Source of the DNA: an uncultured Eggerthellaceae bacterium
GTDB lineage: Bacteria > Actinomycetota > Coriobacteriia > Coriobacteriales > Eggerthellaceae
Assembly: GCA_947626195.1 (NCBI GenBank)
Contig: CANQRF010000012.1
Location: forward strand, 1 to 51,932
Direction: 5' to 3'
DNA: 51,932 nt
In this document: in pieces, positions 17,733 through 25,889 of the stretch
Numbering within the stretch: position 1 is the stretch's first letter
How the letters are laid out: every line of letters starts with the position of its first letter
Notes under the pieces: model-generated
What the model saw: the letters and a program-made list of their open reading frames with translations, nothing else
Databases searched by the model: none
Told to the model about the DNA's origin: nothing
Made by a program: the position numbers and the translations under genes

Positions 17733-18977
17733 ATGGTGCCGGTTCTCGAAGTGATAGACGGCTCGTCGGTAGGGGAACCGCTTGTCGGTGTGGCGCGCTT
17801 TGCCCTCAGGCGGGGCGGAATTTCCACGACGTTCACCTATGACGATCGCTATCTGGAGGCTTCGGATGCATATGCCATTGACCCGTCGCTGCCTCTCCGT
17901 CCCGGCCCCCAACATTGCGCGGAGCTTCCCGGGGCGTTCCGCGATTCGGCCCCTGATCGGTGGGGGCGGCACCTTGTCGAGCGCAACCATCGCGCAATGG
18001 CGTTGGATGCAGGTCGTTCGCCCCGTCAGTTGGACGAGGTGGACTATCTCGCCGGCGTTTTCGATCTCACGCGCGAAGGCGCGTTGCGCTTTCGCGCGCC
18101 GGACGGCCCCTTTCTTGCCCAACGGGAGGCCATTCCTCCGCTCGTGCAGCTTCCCCGCCTGCTGAAGGCCAGCAGGGACGTGGTGCGTGGCGAGGCCGGG
18201 CAAGGCGAAGTCAAGGAGCTGCTCGATGCTGGGTCGGGCTCGCTTGGAGGGGCTCGTCCCAAAGCCTCGGTCTGCGATGGAGATCGTCTCTTGTTGGCCA
18301 AGTTCTCCCATCCGTCTGACGACTGGGACGTCATGGCTTGGGAGAAGACGGCGTTGGATTTGGCGGAGTGTGCGGGAATCGCGGTGCCAGCGGCTCGTCT
18401 CGTTCGCATCGGCGAGGCGGGCGTGCTGCTGCTGGAGCGCTTCGATAGGGCCGGCTCCCTTGTTTCGGGCGCCCGCATTCCGTTCATGAGCGGCATGACG
18501 GCGGTGGGAAGCCGCGATGGGGAAGCGCGCGACTACGTTGAGTTGGCAGAAGCTCTCACGGAGCTGGCGGACAATCCCCTTGTTGCGTTGCGGGGGCTCT
18601 TCAAGCGCGTGGCATTCTCTATTGCTATTGCCAATACCGATGATCATTTGCGGAACTGGGGACTCCTGCGTCTTGATGGTGCGTGGGGGCTTTCCCCGCT
18701 TTTCGATGTGAATCCCAATCCTGAAGAGGGGGCTTCTCACGTCACCTCGGTGGCTGGTGAAACCGCTGATCGCGAAGGGCGTGGCTTGGTGGATTTAGCC
18801 GGCTATGTTGGCATTGCTCCTGACGAGGCGCAATCGATAGTGGGGTCGGTGCTGCATGCCGTTTCGCTTTGGAGGGGTATGGCGCGAAAAAACGGTTGCC
18901 CTGAGCGCGAGCTCAACCTCTTTGCTCCCATGTTCGCCAAGAAAGCTCGCATGTTCAGGGAATCGTTTGGGTTTTAG
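17733..18977 (+). CDS. HipA-family serine/threonine kinase toxin
   Basis: The 414-residue protein matches HipA in order and length (E. coli HipA is 440). The N-terminal subdomain ends near residue 125. The phosphate-binding loop with its regulatory serine is GSGSLGGARPKAS at 167-179, and the likely ATP lysine is K190 in LLLAKF. The catalytic loop is NTDDHLRNWG at 301-310, and the metal-binding Asp is D325 in PLFDVN. All key residues are present, so the kinase is probably active. Known HipA phosphorylates glutamyl-tRNA synthetase and induces growth arrest; whether this one shares the target is unknown. It is translationally linked to hipB with a two-base gap. Confidence 0.9.
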   Translation: MVPVLEVIDGSSVGEPLVGVARFALRRGGISTTFTYDDRYLEASDAYAIDPSLPLRPGPQHCAELPGAFRDSAPDRWGRHLVERNHRAMALDAGRSPRQLDEVDYLAGVFDLTREGALRFRAPDGPFLAQREAIPPLVQLPRLLKASRDVVRGEAGQGEVKELLDAGSGSLGGARPKASVCDGDRLLLAKFSHPSDDWDVMAWEKTALDLAECAGIAVPAARLVRIGEAGVLLLERFDRAGSLVSGARIPFMSGMTAVGSRDGEARDYVELAEALTELADNPLVALRGLFKRVAFSIAIANTDDHLRNWGLLRLDGAWGLSPLFDVNPNPEEGASHVTSVAGETADREGRGLVDLAGYVGIAPDEAQSIVGSVLHAVSLWRGMARKNGCPERELNLFAPMFAKKARMFRESFGF

Positions 18978-18996
18978 GGGCTCTTCCTTTCGTGTC

Positions 18997-19024
18997 TTGA
19001 CTATACCCCCTAGGGGTATATAAT
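18997..19024 (+). promoter_or_regulatory. csoR-copA promoter with CsoR operator in the spacer
   Basis: TTGACT (18997-19002) and TATAAT (19019-19024) are spaced by 16 bases. Between and over them lies the perfect 19-bp dyad TATACCCCCTAGGGGTATA (19002-19020), a close match to the GC-centred CsoR copper operator. RNA polymerase and the repressor would compete for the same bases, so copper-free CsoR should shut the promoter. Confidence 0.9.
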
Positions 19025-19048
19025 CTGCGGGAAAGGGAAAGGAGCGAC

Positions 19049-19342
19049 ATGCCAGCAACGTGCCATCAGAAACAGACGCCGCGCGACGAGGAATTTGCGA
19101 AGAACCTCCAGCAGCGCCTTAATCGCGTGATCGGACAGCTTCAGGGCGTGAAGACGATGCTTGACGAGAACCGCTACTGCGGCGACGTGCTCATGCAGCT
19201 GGCGGCTTCCGAGAAGGCGATACGGCGCATTTCCGAGCTTGTGCTTCGCGATCATATGCAAACGTGCGTGGTCGAGCAGATCCGCGAAGGAAACGATGAA
19301 GTTATCGATGAAGTAATGGTTTTGATGAAGCAGTTTGGTTGA
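19049..19342 (+). CDS. csoR: CsoR-type copper-sensing repressor
   Basis: This 97-residue all-helical protein belongs to the CsoR/RcnR family. The Cu(I) ligand set is visible: C44 in RYCGDVL, and H69 and C73 in DHMQTCV. The basic helix LNRVIGQLQGVKTMLDE is the DNA-contact region of the family. Without copper the tetramer would hold the operator at 19002-19020; Cu(I) binding releases it. The ribosome site AAAGGAG precedes the ATG. Its last codons lie within a 14-bp tandem repeat that runs into the copA start, so the exact C-terminus may vary. copA follows directly in the same transcript. Confidence 0.93.
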   Translation: MPATCHQKQTPRDEEFAKNLQQRLNRVIGQLQGVKTMLDENRYCGDVLMQLAASEKAIRRISELVLRDHMQTCVVEQIREGNDEVIDEVMVLMKQFG

Positions 19343-19387
19343 AACAGCTCGGTTGAAGCAGTTTGGTTGATGAAGTTTGGTTGATGA
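19318..19387 (+). repeat. Five tandem 14-bp repeats joining csoR and copA
   Basis: Units start at 19318, 19332, 19346, 19360 and 19374; the core is AGTTTGGTTGA. The last two are identical, and the first, inside csoR, is the most diverged. The csoR stop codon (19340-19342) lies in unit 2 and copA begins just after unit 5. Because 14 is not a multiple of three, gain or loss of units alters spacing and the frame leading into copA. Confidence 0.85.
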
Positions 19388-19389
19388 CT

Positions 19390-21660
19390 ATGGAAGATAC
19401 GAAGACAATCCGCTTGGCGATCGAGGGCATGCACTGCGCGAATTGCTCGGCGAACGTTGAAAAGCACGTGGGGGCGCTTCACGGCGTCGATCATATCAAC
19501 GTCAATCTGGCGACGAACACCGCCACGGTGGTGGTGAAGAAGGGCGAGGCCGATGCGGCAGACGTGCTGCATGTCTTCGACAGCCTGCCGTATAGCGCCG
19601 AAGTCATTCCTCCGGGAACGCTTCTCGTTGATGAGAAACGCCGCGCGAAAGAGGCGAAAACGCGCAAGCACGATTTCCATGTGTTCGTGACGTCGCTTAT
19701 CCTCACGCTCGTCATCGTCTTCATCGGGATGGCGCCGGGCGTGCATATGGCGCTCGGGGACGCGCTCGCGCAGGCGTTCGCGCCGGATGCGGCCATGGGG
19801 CATTCGCATGCGCTCGCAATGTTCTTCGCGAACATCGTTCTCATGGTGCTGACGATCCCCGTGCAATTCGGGTGCGGTGCGCGCTTCTACAAAGGGGCGT
19901 TCCAATCGCTCAGAAGCGGCTCGGCGAACATGGATGTGCTCGTCGCCCTCGGCACGACGATCGCCTTTGCCTTTTCGGTTTACATCACGTTCGCGCCGGT
20001 GATCTTCAACGACTGGTCGGGTGAGGCCACGCGCGAGCTTAACGAGGGCATGCCCTATTTCGAGACGTGCGCGATGCTCATCACCTTCGTTCTGCTGGGG
20101 AAGATGCTTGAGACGCGTGCGAAGGGTGCGACCAACCAGGCGATCGAATCGCTCATCAACCTCACGCCGCCGATGGTGACCGTCGTGCGCGACGGCGAGG
20201 AACGCGAGATCCCTCTGGCGCAAACCGAGGAAGGGGAGATCATCATCGTCCGCCCGGGCGGCAAGGTGCCGGTCGACGGCGTGATTCTGGAAGGCTCCAC
20301 CGAGGTTGATGAGAGCATGCTCACCGGCGAGGCGATGCCCCAGCTCAAGCAGGTGGGAGATACGGTGATCGGCGGCACGCTCAACACCACCGGTGCTTTC
20401 ATCATGCGCGCGACGCGCGTCGGCGCCGACACGACCCTTGCCCGCATCGTCGCGGCCGTCGAGGAAGCGCAGGGGACGAAGGCGCCCATCCAACGCTTCG
20501 CCGACCGTGTGGCGGCGGTGTTCGTTCCGGCGATTCTCGCCATTGCGCTTGCGACTTTCATCATCTGGATGATCTGCGGCATGGTGGCCGGCAACAGCTT
20601 GGCGCACAACATCCAAGCGGCGCTTCTGCCGGCGATCGCCGTCATCGTGGTGGCCTGCCCTTGTGCTTTGGGCCTTGCCACACCGACCGCGCTCGTCGTC
20701 GGCATGGGGAAGGGCGCCCAAAACGGCATCCTCATCAAAGACGGCGAAGTCCTCGAACAGCTCGGCATCGTGCGGGCGAGCGTCTTCGACAAAACCGGCA
20801 CGATCACCAAGGGCAGGCCCGAGGTCGTTTCCTGCGATGTGCCTGATGAGGCGCTGTTTCTCGCCGCGGCGCTTGAGGGAAGAAGCGAGCATCCGCTTGC
20901 GCGTGCCGTGGTGGCCTATGCGGAAGAGCGCCTCGCCGCACAAGGCGACAGCCGCGTGTTTCCGCCTGTCGAGTCCTTCGAGGCGATCGTCGGCGCGGGC
21001 GTGCGGGGCACGGTTGAAGGGCACGAGGTGTTCGTCGGCATGGCGCCCGGAGCGCAGGGCTCTGAAGTGCAGATCGACGGCACGTGCGTGGGAACGATCG
21101 CGTTTCGCGATGAGCCGAAGGAAGATGCGGCCGCATCGATCGCCGATCTCGAGAGCACTTACGGGATCACCGCCTACCTTGTGACTGGCGACAACGAACG
21201 CGTCGCCAAAGAGGTGGCGCAGAGCGTGAACATCGCACCCGCGCACGTGCGGTGGAGCGAATCGCCGCTCGAGAAGGCCGAGAGCATCAAGGAAATTCGC
21301 GCGTCGCTTCCCGAGGGCAAGGGCGGCGTGGCGTTTGTCGGTGACGGCATCAACGATGCGCCCGCTTTGGCGGCCGCCGACGTGGGCGTGGCGATGGCCT
21401 CGGGCACCGATGTGGCACTCGACGCGGGCTCGGTCGTGCTGATGCACAACAAGGTGGGCGATTTCGCGACCGCCGTCCGCCTCTCGCGGGCGACGATGCG
21501 CAAGGTGCGGCAGAACCTCTTCTGGGCGCTCATCTACAACGTCATCATGATCCCGCTCGCAGCGTGCGGCATCGTGGCTCCTGCCTTGGCGGGGGCGGCG
21601 ATGGCGTGCTCAAGCGTCTCGGTGGTGTGCAACTCGTTGCTTCTCAAGCGTTTCCGCTGA
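19390..21660 (+). CDS. copA: Copper-exporting P1B-type ATPase
   Basis: The 756-residue protein has one N-terminal heavy-metal domain (GMHCANC, residues 13-19), then the P1B layout. Signature motifs are TGEAMP in the actuator domain, the membrane metal site CPC near residue 422, the phosphorylated aspartate in DKTGT at 467-471, SEHPLARA in the nucleotide domain, and [11 protein letters not shown] near the end. The last helix carries MACSS, as expected for Cu(I) pumps. It exports Cu(I) from the cytoplasm. It is co-transcribed with csoR. ATG at 19390 or 19384 is used; neither has a strong ribosome site because repeats occupy the upstream bases, so translation may depend on coupling to csoR. Confidence 0.95.
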   Translation: MEDTKTIRLAIEGMHCANCSANVEKHVGALHGVDHINVNLATNTATVVVKKGEADAADVLHVFDSLPYSAEVIPPGTLLVDEKRRAKEAKTRKHDFHVFVTSLILTLVIVFIGMAPGVHMALGDALAQAFAPDAAMGHSHALAMFFANIVLMVLTIPVQFGCGARFYKGAFQSLRSGSANMDVLVALGTTIAFAFSVYITFAPVIFNDWSGEATRELNEGMPYFETCAMLITFVLLGKMLETRAKGATNQAIESLINLTPPMVTVVRDGEEREIPLAQTEEGEIIIVRPGGKVPVDGVILEGSTEVDESMLTGEAMPQLKQVGDTVIGGTLNTTGAFIMRATRVGADTTLARIVAAVEEAQGTKAPIQRFADRVAAVFVPAILAIALATFIIWMICGMVAGNSLAHNIQAALLPAIAVIVVACPCALGLATPTALVVGMGKGAQNGILIKDGEVLEQLGIVRASVFDKTGTITKGRPEVVSCDVPDEALFLAAALEGRSEHPLARAVVAYAEERLAAQGDSRVFPPVESFEAIVGAGVRGTVEGHEVFVGMAPGAQGSEVQIDGTCVGTIAFRDEPKEDAAASIADLESTYGITAYLVTGDNERVAKEVAQSVNIAPAHVRWSESPLEKAESIKEIRASLPEGKGGVAFVGDGINDAPALAAADVGVAMASGTDVALDAGSVVLMHNKVGDFATAVRLSRATMRKVRQNLFWALIYNVIMIPLAACGIVAPALAGAAMACSSVSVVCNSLLLKRFR

Positions 21661-21731
21661 TAGCCTGCGCGATCTGCGATAAACTAGCACCCATGGGATT
21701 TAGCTTTGTTTCTCAGGGGGAAGGGCTCGCC

Positions 21732-23129
21732 ATGCAACACTCCGATGTCGCTGCCATCATCCTCGCCGCCGGCGAAGGCGTGCGTATGAAGTCGAAGAAG
21801 CCGAAGGTCGCCCACGAGGTGCTGGGAAAGCCGCTCGTGCGGTGGGTTGTCGATGCAGCGAAAGCTGCCGGCATCGGGCGCATCATCACCGTCGTCGGCC
21901 ATGGGAAAGAGCAGGTCGCGCCGCTCGTGGAGGATACCACGGTTGTTGAGCAGGTGCAGCAGCGGGGAACAGCCGATGCCGTGCGCTCGTGCGCCGAGGC
22001 ACTTGCGGGCTTTACGGGCGCGCTGCTCGTCTTGTCGGGCGATTGCCCGCTCATCGAACCGGAGACCATCAGCGCGCTCATCGACGCGCAACGTGAAGTA
22101 GATGCCGCCGCGTCGCTTCTCACGATGGAGCCTGCCGACCCCACCGGCTACGGGCGCATCGTCCGCGAGGATTCCGCGCGTGCGGGCGTGCTCCGCATCG
22201 TTGAGCAGAAGGATGCCACGCCTGAGGAGGCGGCACTCACCGAGTGCAACGCGGGGTTCTATTGCTTCGATGCCCCGCTGCTTTTCGAAGCCCTTGGCCG
22301 CGTGGATGCAAACAACGCGCAGGGCGAGTTCTATCTCACCGACGTCGTTCGCCTCTTCGTGGAGGACGGCCGCGCGGTCGTGGCGGTGAAAGCGCAGGAC
22401 GCCCGTGAGTGCTCGGGCGTGAATTCGCGCATCCAGCTTGCCGAGATCACCGCTTTCGCGCGCGATCGCATCAATCGGGCCCATATGGAGGCAGGCGTTT
22501 CGATGATGGACCCTCTTACCACGTGGATCGGCCCTGATGTGAGGCTTTCCGCCGATGTGGAGCTTCTGCCCGAGGTCATGCTCTTCGGGAGCACCTCGGT
22601 GGGCGAGGGGAGTGTGGTCGGCCCGTTCTCCCGCTTGGTCGATACGCAGGTGGGATGCGGCTGCACCATCGATGAGACCGTCGCCATTGAGGCACAAGTG
22701 GACGACGGCGCCACGTGCGGGCCGCGGGCCTATCTGCGCCCCGGTGCTCACCTTTGCAAGCGTGCGAAAGCGGGAACGCACGTGGAAATCAAGAAGTCGA
22801 CGATCGGCGAGGGCTCGAAAGTGCCGCACCTCAGCTACATCGGCGATTGCACGATGGGCGCGGGCGTGAACATCGGTGCTGGCACCATCACCTGCAACTA
22901 CGATGGCACGCGCAAATCCCCGACGGTCATCGGCGACGAGGTGTTCGTCGGCAGCGACACGATGCTCGTGGCTCCCGTGACGGTGGGCGATCGCGCGCTC
23001 ATCGGCGCCGGTTCGTGCATCACCCAAGATGTGGATGCGGGTGCTTTGGCCCTTGGCCGTGCGCGCCAGACCCAAATCGATGGCTGGGCGGATAAGCATC
23101 ACCAACACGACGTGGCCGCTAAGAGTTAA
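21732..23129 (+). CDS. glmU: Bifunctional UDP-GlcNAc pyrophosphorylase / GlcN-1-P acetyltransferase
   Basis: GlmU acetylates glucosamine-1-phosphate and then joins it to UTP, giving UDP-GlcNAc for peptidoglycan. The 465-residue protein has the uridylyltransferase loop LAAGEGVRMKSKKPK at 11-25. After about residue 250 comes a left-handed beta-helix of hexapeptide repeats. Acetyltransferase motifs are visible in GTHVEIKKSTIGEGSK and GAGTITCNYDGTRKS. I chose ATG at 21732: AAGGG is six bases upstream and the N-terminus then matches the family; a much longer frame from 21564 overlaps copA and is rejected. prs follows about 200 bases later, a common neighbour. Confidence 0.95.
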   Translation: MQHSDVAAIILAAGEGVRMKSKKPKVAHEVLGKPLVRWVVDAAKAAGIGRIITVVGHGKEQVAPLVEDTTVVEQVQQRGTADAVRSCAEALAGFTGALLVLSGDCPLIEPETISALIDAQREVDAAASLLTMEPADPTGYGRIVREDSARAGVLRIVEQKDATPEEAALTECNAGFYCFDAPLLFEALGRVDANNAQGEFYLTDVVRLFVEDGRAVVAVKAQDARECSGVNSRIQLAEITAFARDRINRAHMEAGVSMMDPLTTWIGPDVRLSADVELLPEVMLFGSTSVGEGSVVGPFSRLVDTQVGCGCTIDETVAIEAQVDDGATCGPRAYLRPGAHLCKRAKAGTHVEIKKSTIGEGSKVPHLSYIGDCTMGAGVNIGAGTITCNYDGTRKSPTVIGDEVFVGSDTMLVAPVTVGDRALIGAGSCITQDVDAGALALGRARQTQIDGWADKHHQHDVAAKS

Positions 23130-23330
23130 AGCAACGCGGGCGCGACGAGTTAAAACGATGCAGCCGCAGCGACATGAAGCGACGCGAATGCGAAGAATGA
23201 AGACGTTGGGGAAAACGCAGAGTTAAAACGCTGTTAATCTCCGGTTGGGTGCGCATAACGTGAAGACCCGTGCCGGTGTTATCTGGTATGGTGGTATCGA
23301 CGGTTAAACCACGACGGTAAAGGAGTTCCC

Positions 23331-24302
23331 ATGACGCAAATGCAAAAGAGCCTCGCGGTGTTCTCCGGCTCGGTCAATCCCGAGTTGGCGGAAAACATCG
23401 CTCGCGAGCTGGGCATTACGCTGGGCAATGTGAAGCTTGAGAAGTTTTCGAACGGCGAGATCTACGCGCGCTATCTGGAGAGCGTGCGCGGCGCCGATGT
23501 GTTTCTCGTGCAATCCGTCGCCGGCGAGCATGTGAACGACGCGCTGATGGAACTCCTTATCATGGCCGATGCCGCGAAACGCGCATCCGCACGCGAAATC
23601 ACCGCGGTGGTCTCCCACTATGGCTATTCACGGCAAGATCGCAAAGCGGCCGCGCGCGAGCCGATCACGGCGAAGCTCGTCGCCAACCTCATGACCGTCG
23701 CGGGCATCACGCGTGTGATGACGATCGACCTTCATCAAGGGCAGATCCAAGGTTTCTTCGACGTGCCGGTGGACCATCTGACGGCGCTGCCGATTCTCGC
23801 CGATTACTTCCGCTCGAAGAATCTCGACCGCGAACGGCTCTGCGTGGTGAGCCCCGATGTCGGGCGCGCGAAGGCGGCGAAGCGCTTCTCCGACATGCTC
23901 GGCGCCGACCTCGCGATCATGCACAAAGGCCGTCCGGGCCACAACAAGGCCGAGATAACGGCGCTGATCGGCGATGTGAACGGCAAGATCTGCATCGTGA
24001 ACGACGACATGATCGACACCGGCGGTTCGGTGGTCGCCGCGGTGCAAACGCTGAAGGAAAACGGCGCTGACAAGGTGTATGTGTGCTGCACGCATCCGGT
24101 GCTCTCAGGCCCCGCCTACGAGCGGCTGGAAAACGCCGACATCGAGGAAGTGGTTGTGTGCAACACGATTCCCGTGCCACGCGAGCACCAGACGGGCAAG
24201 ATCAAGGTGATCTCCGTGGCGCCCCTTTTGGCGCGCGGCATCGAGAATGTCTACGGCAACGTGTCGGTGGCCTCGCTCTTCGACCCCGACTTCGCGCTGT
24301 AG
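23331..24302 (+). CDS. prs: Ribose-phosphate pyrophosphokinase (PRPP synthetase)
   Basis: Prs makes PRPP from ribose-5-phosphate and ATP for nucleotide, histidine and tryptophan synthesis. The 323 residues match the bacterial class I enzyme in length. Visible signatures are the early FSNGEI motif, the ATP-site stretch HYGYSRQDRK, DLHQGQIQGFFD, and the PRPP-binding loop VNDDMIDTGGSV. AAGGAG is seven bases before the ATG at 23331. The approximately 200 bp between glmU and this gene contain three copies of GAGTTAAAR but no clear terminator, so read-through from glmU is possible. Confidence 0.96.
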   Translation: MTQMQKSLAVFSGSVNPELAENIARELGITLGNVKLEKFSNGEIYARYLESVRGADVFLVQSVAGEHVNDALMELLIMADAAKRASAREITAVVSHYGYSRQDRKAAAREPITAKLVANLMTVAGITRVMTIDLHQGQIQGFFDVPVDHLTALPILADYFRSKNLDRERLCVVSPDVGRAKAAKRFSDMLGADLAIMHKGRPGHNKAEITALIGDVNGKICIVNDDMIDTGGSVVAAVQTLKENGADKVYVCCTHPVLSGPAYERLENADIEEVVVCNTIPVPREHQTGKIKVISVAPLLARGIENVYGNVSVASLFDPDFAL

Positions 24303-24410
24303 TCGGCAGTTCGTGAAGCGACGTAGCACACGCTACCCAGCAGCTTCCAAAGCAAAATGAACGGGCGCTGGCGTTTCGTCGGCGCCCACCCTCATTGGTA
24401 AAGCGCTCAA

Positions 24411-24449
24411 TTTAGGCTAAAATGCGGAAAAAACGTATTTTAGCCTAAA
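24411..24449 (+). promoter_or_regulatory. Perfect 13-bp inverted repeat before the second broken ATPase gene
   Basis: TTTAGGCTAAAAT (24411-24423) and its exact complement (24437-24449) are separated by 13 bases. The repeat ends one base before a potential ATG at 24451 and 13 bases before the likely start at 24463, so a bound protein would block expression. It is not followed by a T-run, which argues against a terminator. Confidence 0.7.
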
Positions 24450-24462
24450 AATGGAGCAGCCC

Positions 24463-25150
24463 ATGACGTATATCGACCGCGCCATCGAACCGCTCGTGAA
24501 CGAGGTCGCACAAGAGTAATATCGAGCGCGATGTGCGGAGGCTTCTGGGCAATGTCGATGCGCTCGAATACGTGAGCTTCATGAGGGCCGCCGCTGCTCG
24601 GTGCGCGCAGCTCCTCAACGTCGCCGCCATCGCCGAGGATGTGGGGATTCGCCAAGACAGGGCGAAGGCGTGGCTTTCGGTGCTGGAGCGATCGGGGGTC
24701 ATCTTCTACCTGCACCCCTACTCGAACAACCAGCTCAAACGGACGGTGAAGGCTCCGAAGCTCTATTTCCACGATTGCGGGCTCGTCGCGCACCTCACGC
24801 GCTGGATGAGCGCCGACACGATGGAGGCGGGCGCCATGTCCGGCGCGTTCATGGAGAACTTCGTCGTCTCGGAGATCTACAAGAGCTACCTTAACCTCGG
24901 CATTGAACCGCCGCTTTACTACTACCGCGACCGCAATGCCAAGGAGATCGACATGATAATCGAAAGCGACGGTGCGCTGCATCCTATCGAGATCAAAAAG
25001 ACAGCCACACCGGTGCTCTCCATGGCCCATAGCTTCAAGGTGCTCGACAAGAGCGCGATCCCCCGTGGGCGGGGGGCGATAATCTGCGCGGCGGAGAAGT
25101 TCGGCGCCCTTGATGGCGATGTGCTCGTTATCCCTGCGGCGCTTCTCTAA
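24463..25150 (+). pseudogene. Second ATPase/nuclease-type remnant lacking the nucleotide-binding core
   Basis: ATG at 24463, with GGAG six bases upstream, starts TYIDRAIEPLVNEVAQE and then meets a TAA at 24517. The adjoining frame, from about 24518, reads NIERDVRRLLGNVD and continues through AAARCAQLLNVAAIAEDVGI, YLHPYSNNQLKRTVKAPKLY and the nuclease-like EIDMIIESDGALHPIEIKK. In AAA_14/DUF4143 proteins the opening is followed by a Walker A region, and the ERDVRR segment comes about 200 residues later. A single deletion joining these two points explains the sequence. The C-terminal 205 codons remain open. The upstream operator is intact. This is the same kind of lesion as in the gene at 14619-15576, but the two C-terminal halves are only distantly similar. 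Confidence 0.8.
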
Positions 25151-25219
25151 AGGGTTTTCCGGGGGGTTTCCGAGGTGCTTCGTAGGGTTGCTGCCCACAT
25201 GCGCAGGGCGTATTGGCTC

Positions 25220-25669
25220 CTATGCCGCTGTCGCAGGTTGCTTTCGCGGGCGCCCTGCCTTGGGAGATTCCTCCAGACGTGCGTTCACGGAATCTTCCGT
25301 AACCCACATGCGCCCGTCCAGCTCGAACGAGGAAAGCTGTCCCGCATCGACCATTTGGCTTACACGGCCTCGCGTGACGCCCAATCTGCGGGCTGCCTCT
25401 GCCGAAGTGAGCCTGCGCACGGTCTCCTTTCCGGCATTTACCGCGACCACGATGTTTTGACCGCCATGCTTGGGGGTATTGCCGAACGTGGCTTCGGGAT
25501 ACGGGATATTGCGCATGGCGCGGTGCTCCATTTCCATTTGCAGCCAGTCGGCGGCCATCTCGCATACTTCCTTGAAGTTCTCGCCCTGCGTTCCGCCCTC
25601 CATGTCGTAGGGGAAGGCCAGAAGCATCCCCTCGTCCTCGAACACCTCGAACTCGTATACGTGCATCAT
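25220..25669 (-). CDS. HicB-like antitoxin domain fused to an excisionase-type HTH, no partner toxin
   Basis: The first 75 residues follow the HicB partial RNase-H-like fold: VYEFEVFEDEGMLLAFPYDMEGGTQ, then a helix EVCEMAADWLQMEME. The C-terminal part, about residues 83-130, is a helix-turn-helix with LTSAEAARRLGVTRGRVSQM and a beta-hairpin wing (FELDGRMWVTEDSV), like excisionase or MerR-type DNA-binding modules. A basic tail ends the protein. AAAGGA precedes the ATG. HicB proteins normally sit next to HicA; no HicA-like frame exists on either side here. It may be a repurposed regulator or an orphaned antitoxin. Confidence 0.75.
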   Translation of the reverse strand: MMHVYEFEVFEDEGMLLAFPYDMEGGTQGENFKEVCEMAADWLQMEMEHRAMRNIPYPEATFGNTPKHGGQNIVVAVNAGKETVRRLTSAEAARRLGVTRGRVSQMVDAGQLSSFELDGRMWVTEDSVNARLEESPKAGRPRKQPATAA

Positions 25670-25746
25670 GTCGTCGTCCTTTCTTAGGGGGTGGCGGAGA
25701 TTATTTCACCGCTTCTCTCCTGTTTGTCATCCCCATCCTTTCGACG

Positions 25747-25770
25747 TTGTATATTATAAACAAATGTCAA
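25747..25770 (-). promoter_or_regulatory. Possible operator/promoter for the HicB-HTH gene
   Basis: A near-palindrome TTGTATATTATAAACAA (25747-25763, 14 of 17 symmetric) lies about 80 bases upstream of the start. On the minus strand TTGACA and TATAAT both occur here but are only six bases apart, so they are not one promoter. The AT-rich stretch is a reasonable promoter zone. Confidence 0.35.
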
Positions 25771-25889
25771 GTAATAAATAGGGAAATCTAAACATTCGTT
25801 TAAAAAATTGATAGAGGATTATCGACCTTGCTGCCGATGTACTCGTTGTTCTTATGGCGTTTCTCGGGGGAGTTTCTCGAAAGGATTCT

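Noticed and set aside
21564-21731. Extended N-terminus for GlmU
   Set aside because: It overlaps the end of copA, does not resemble the family, and a good ribosome site precedes 21732.
24363-24387. Weak GC hairpin after prs as a terminator
   Set aside because: Only seven pairs including a G-U, with no T-run; not strong enough to list.
24411-24449. Terminator of prs
   Set aside because: The dyad is AT-rich, sits directly before a start codon and lacks a T-run; an operator fits better.
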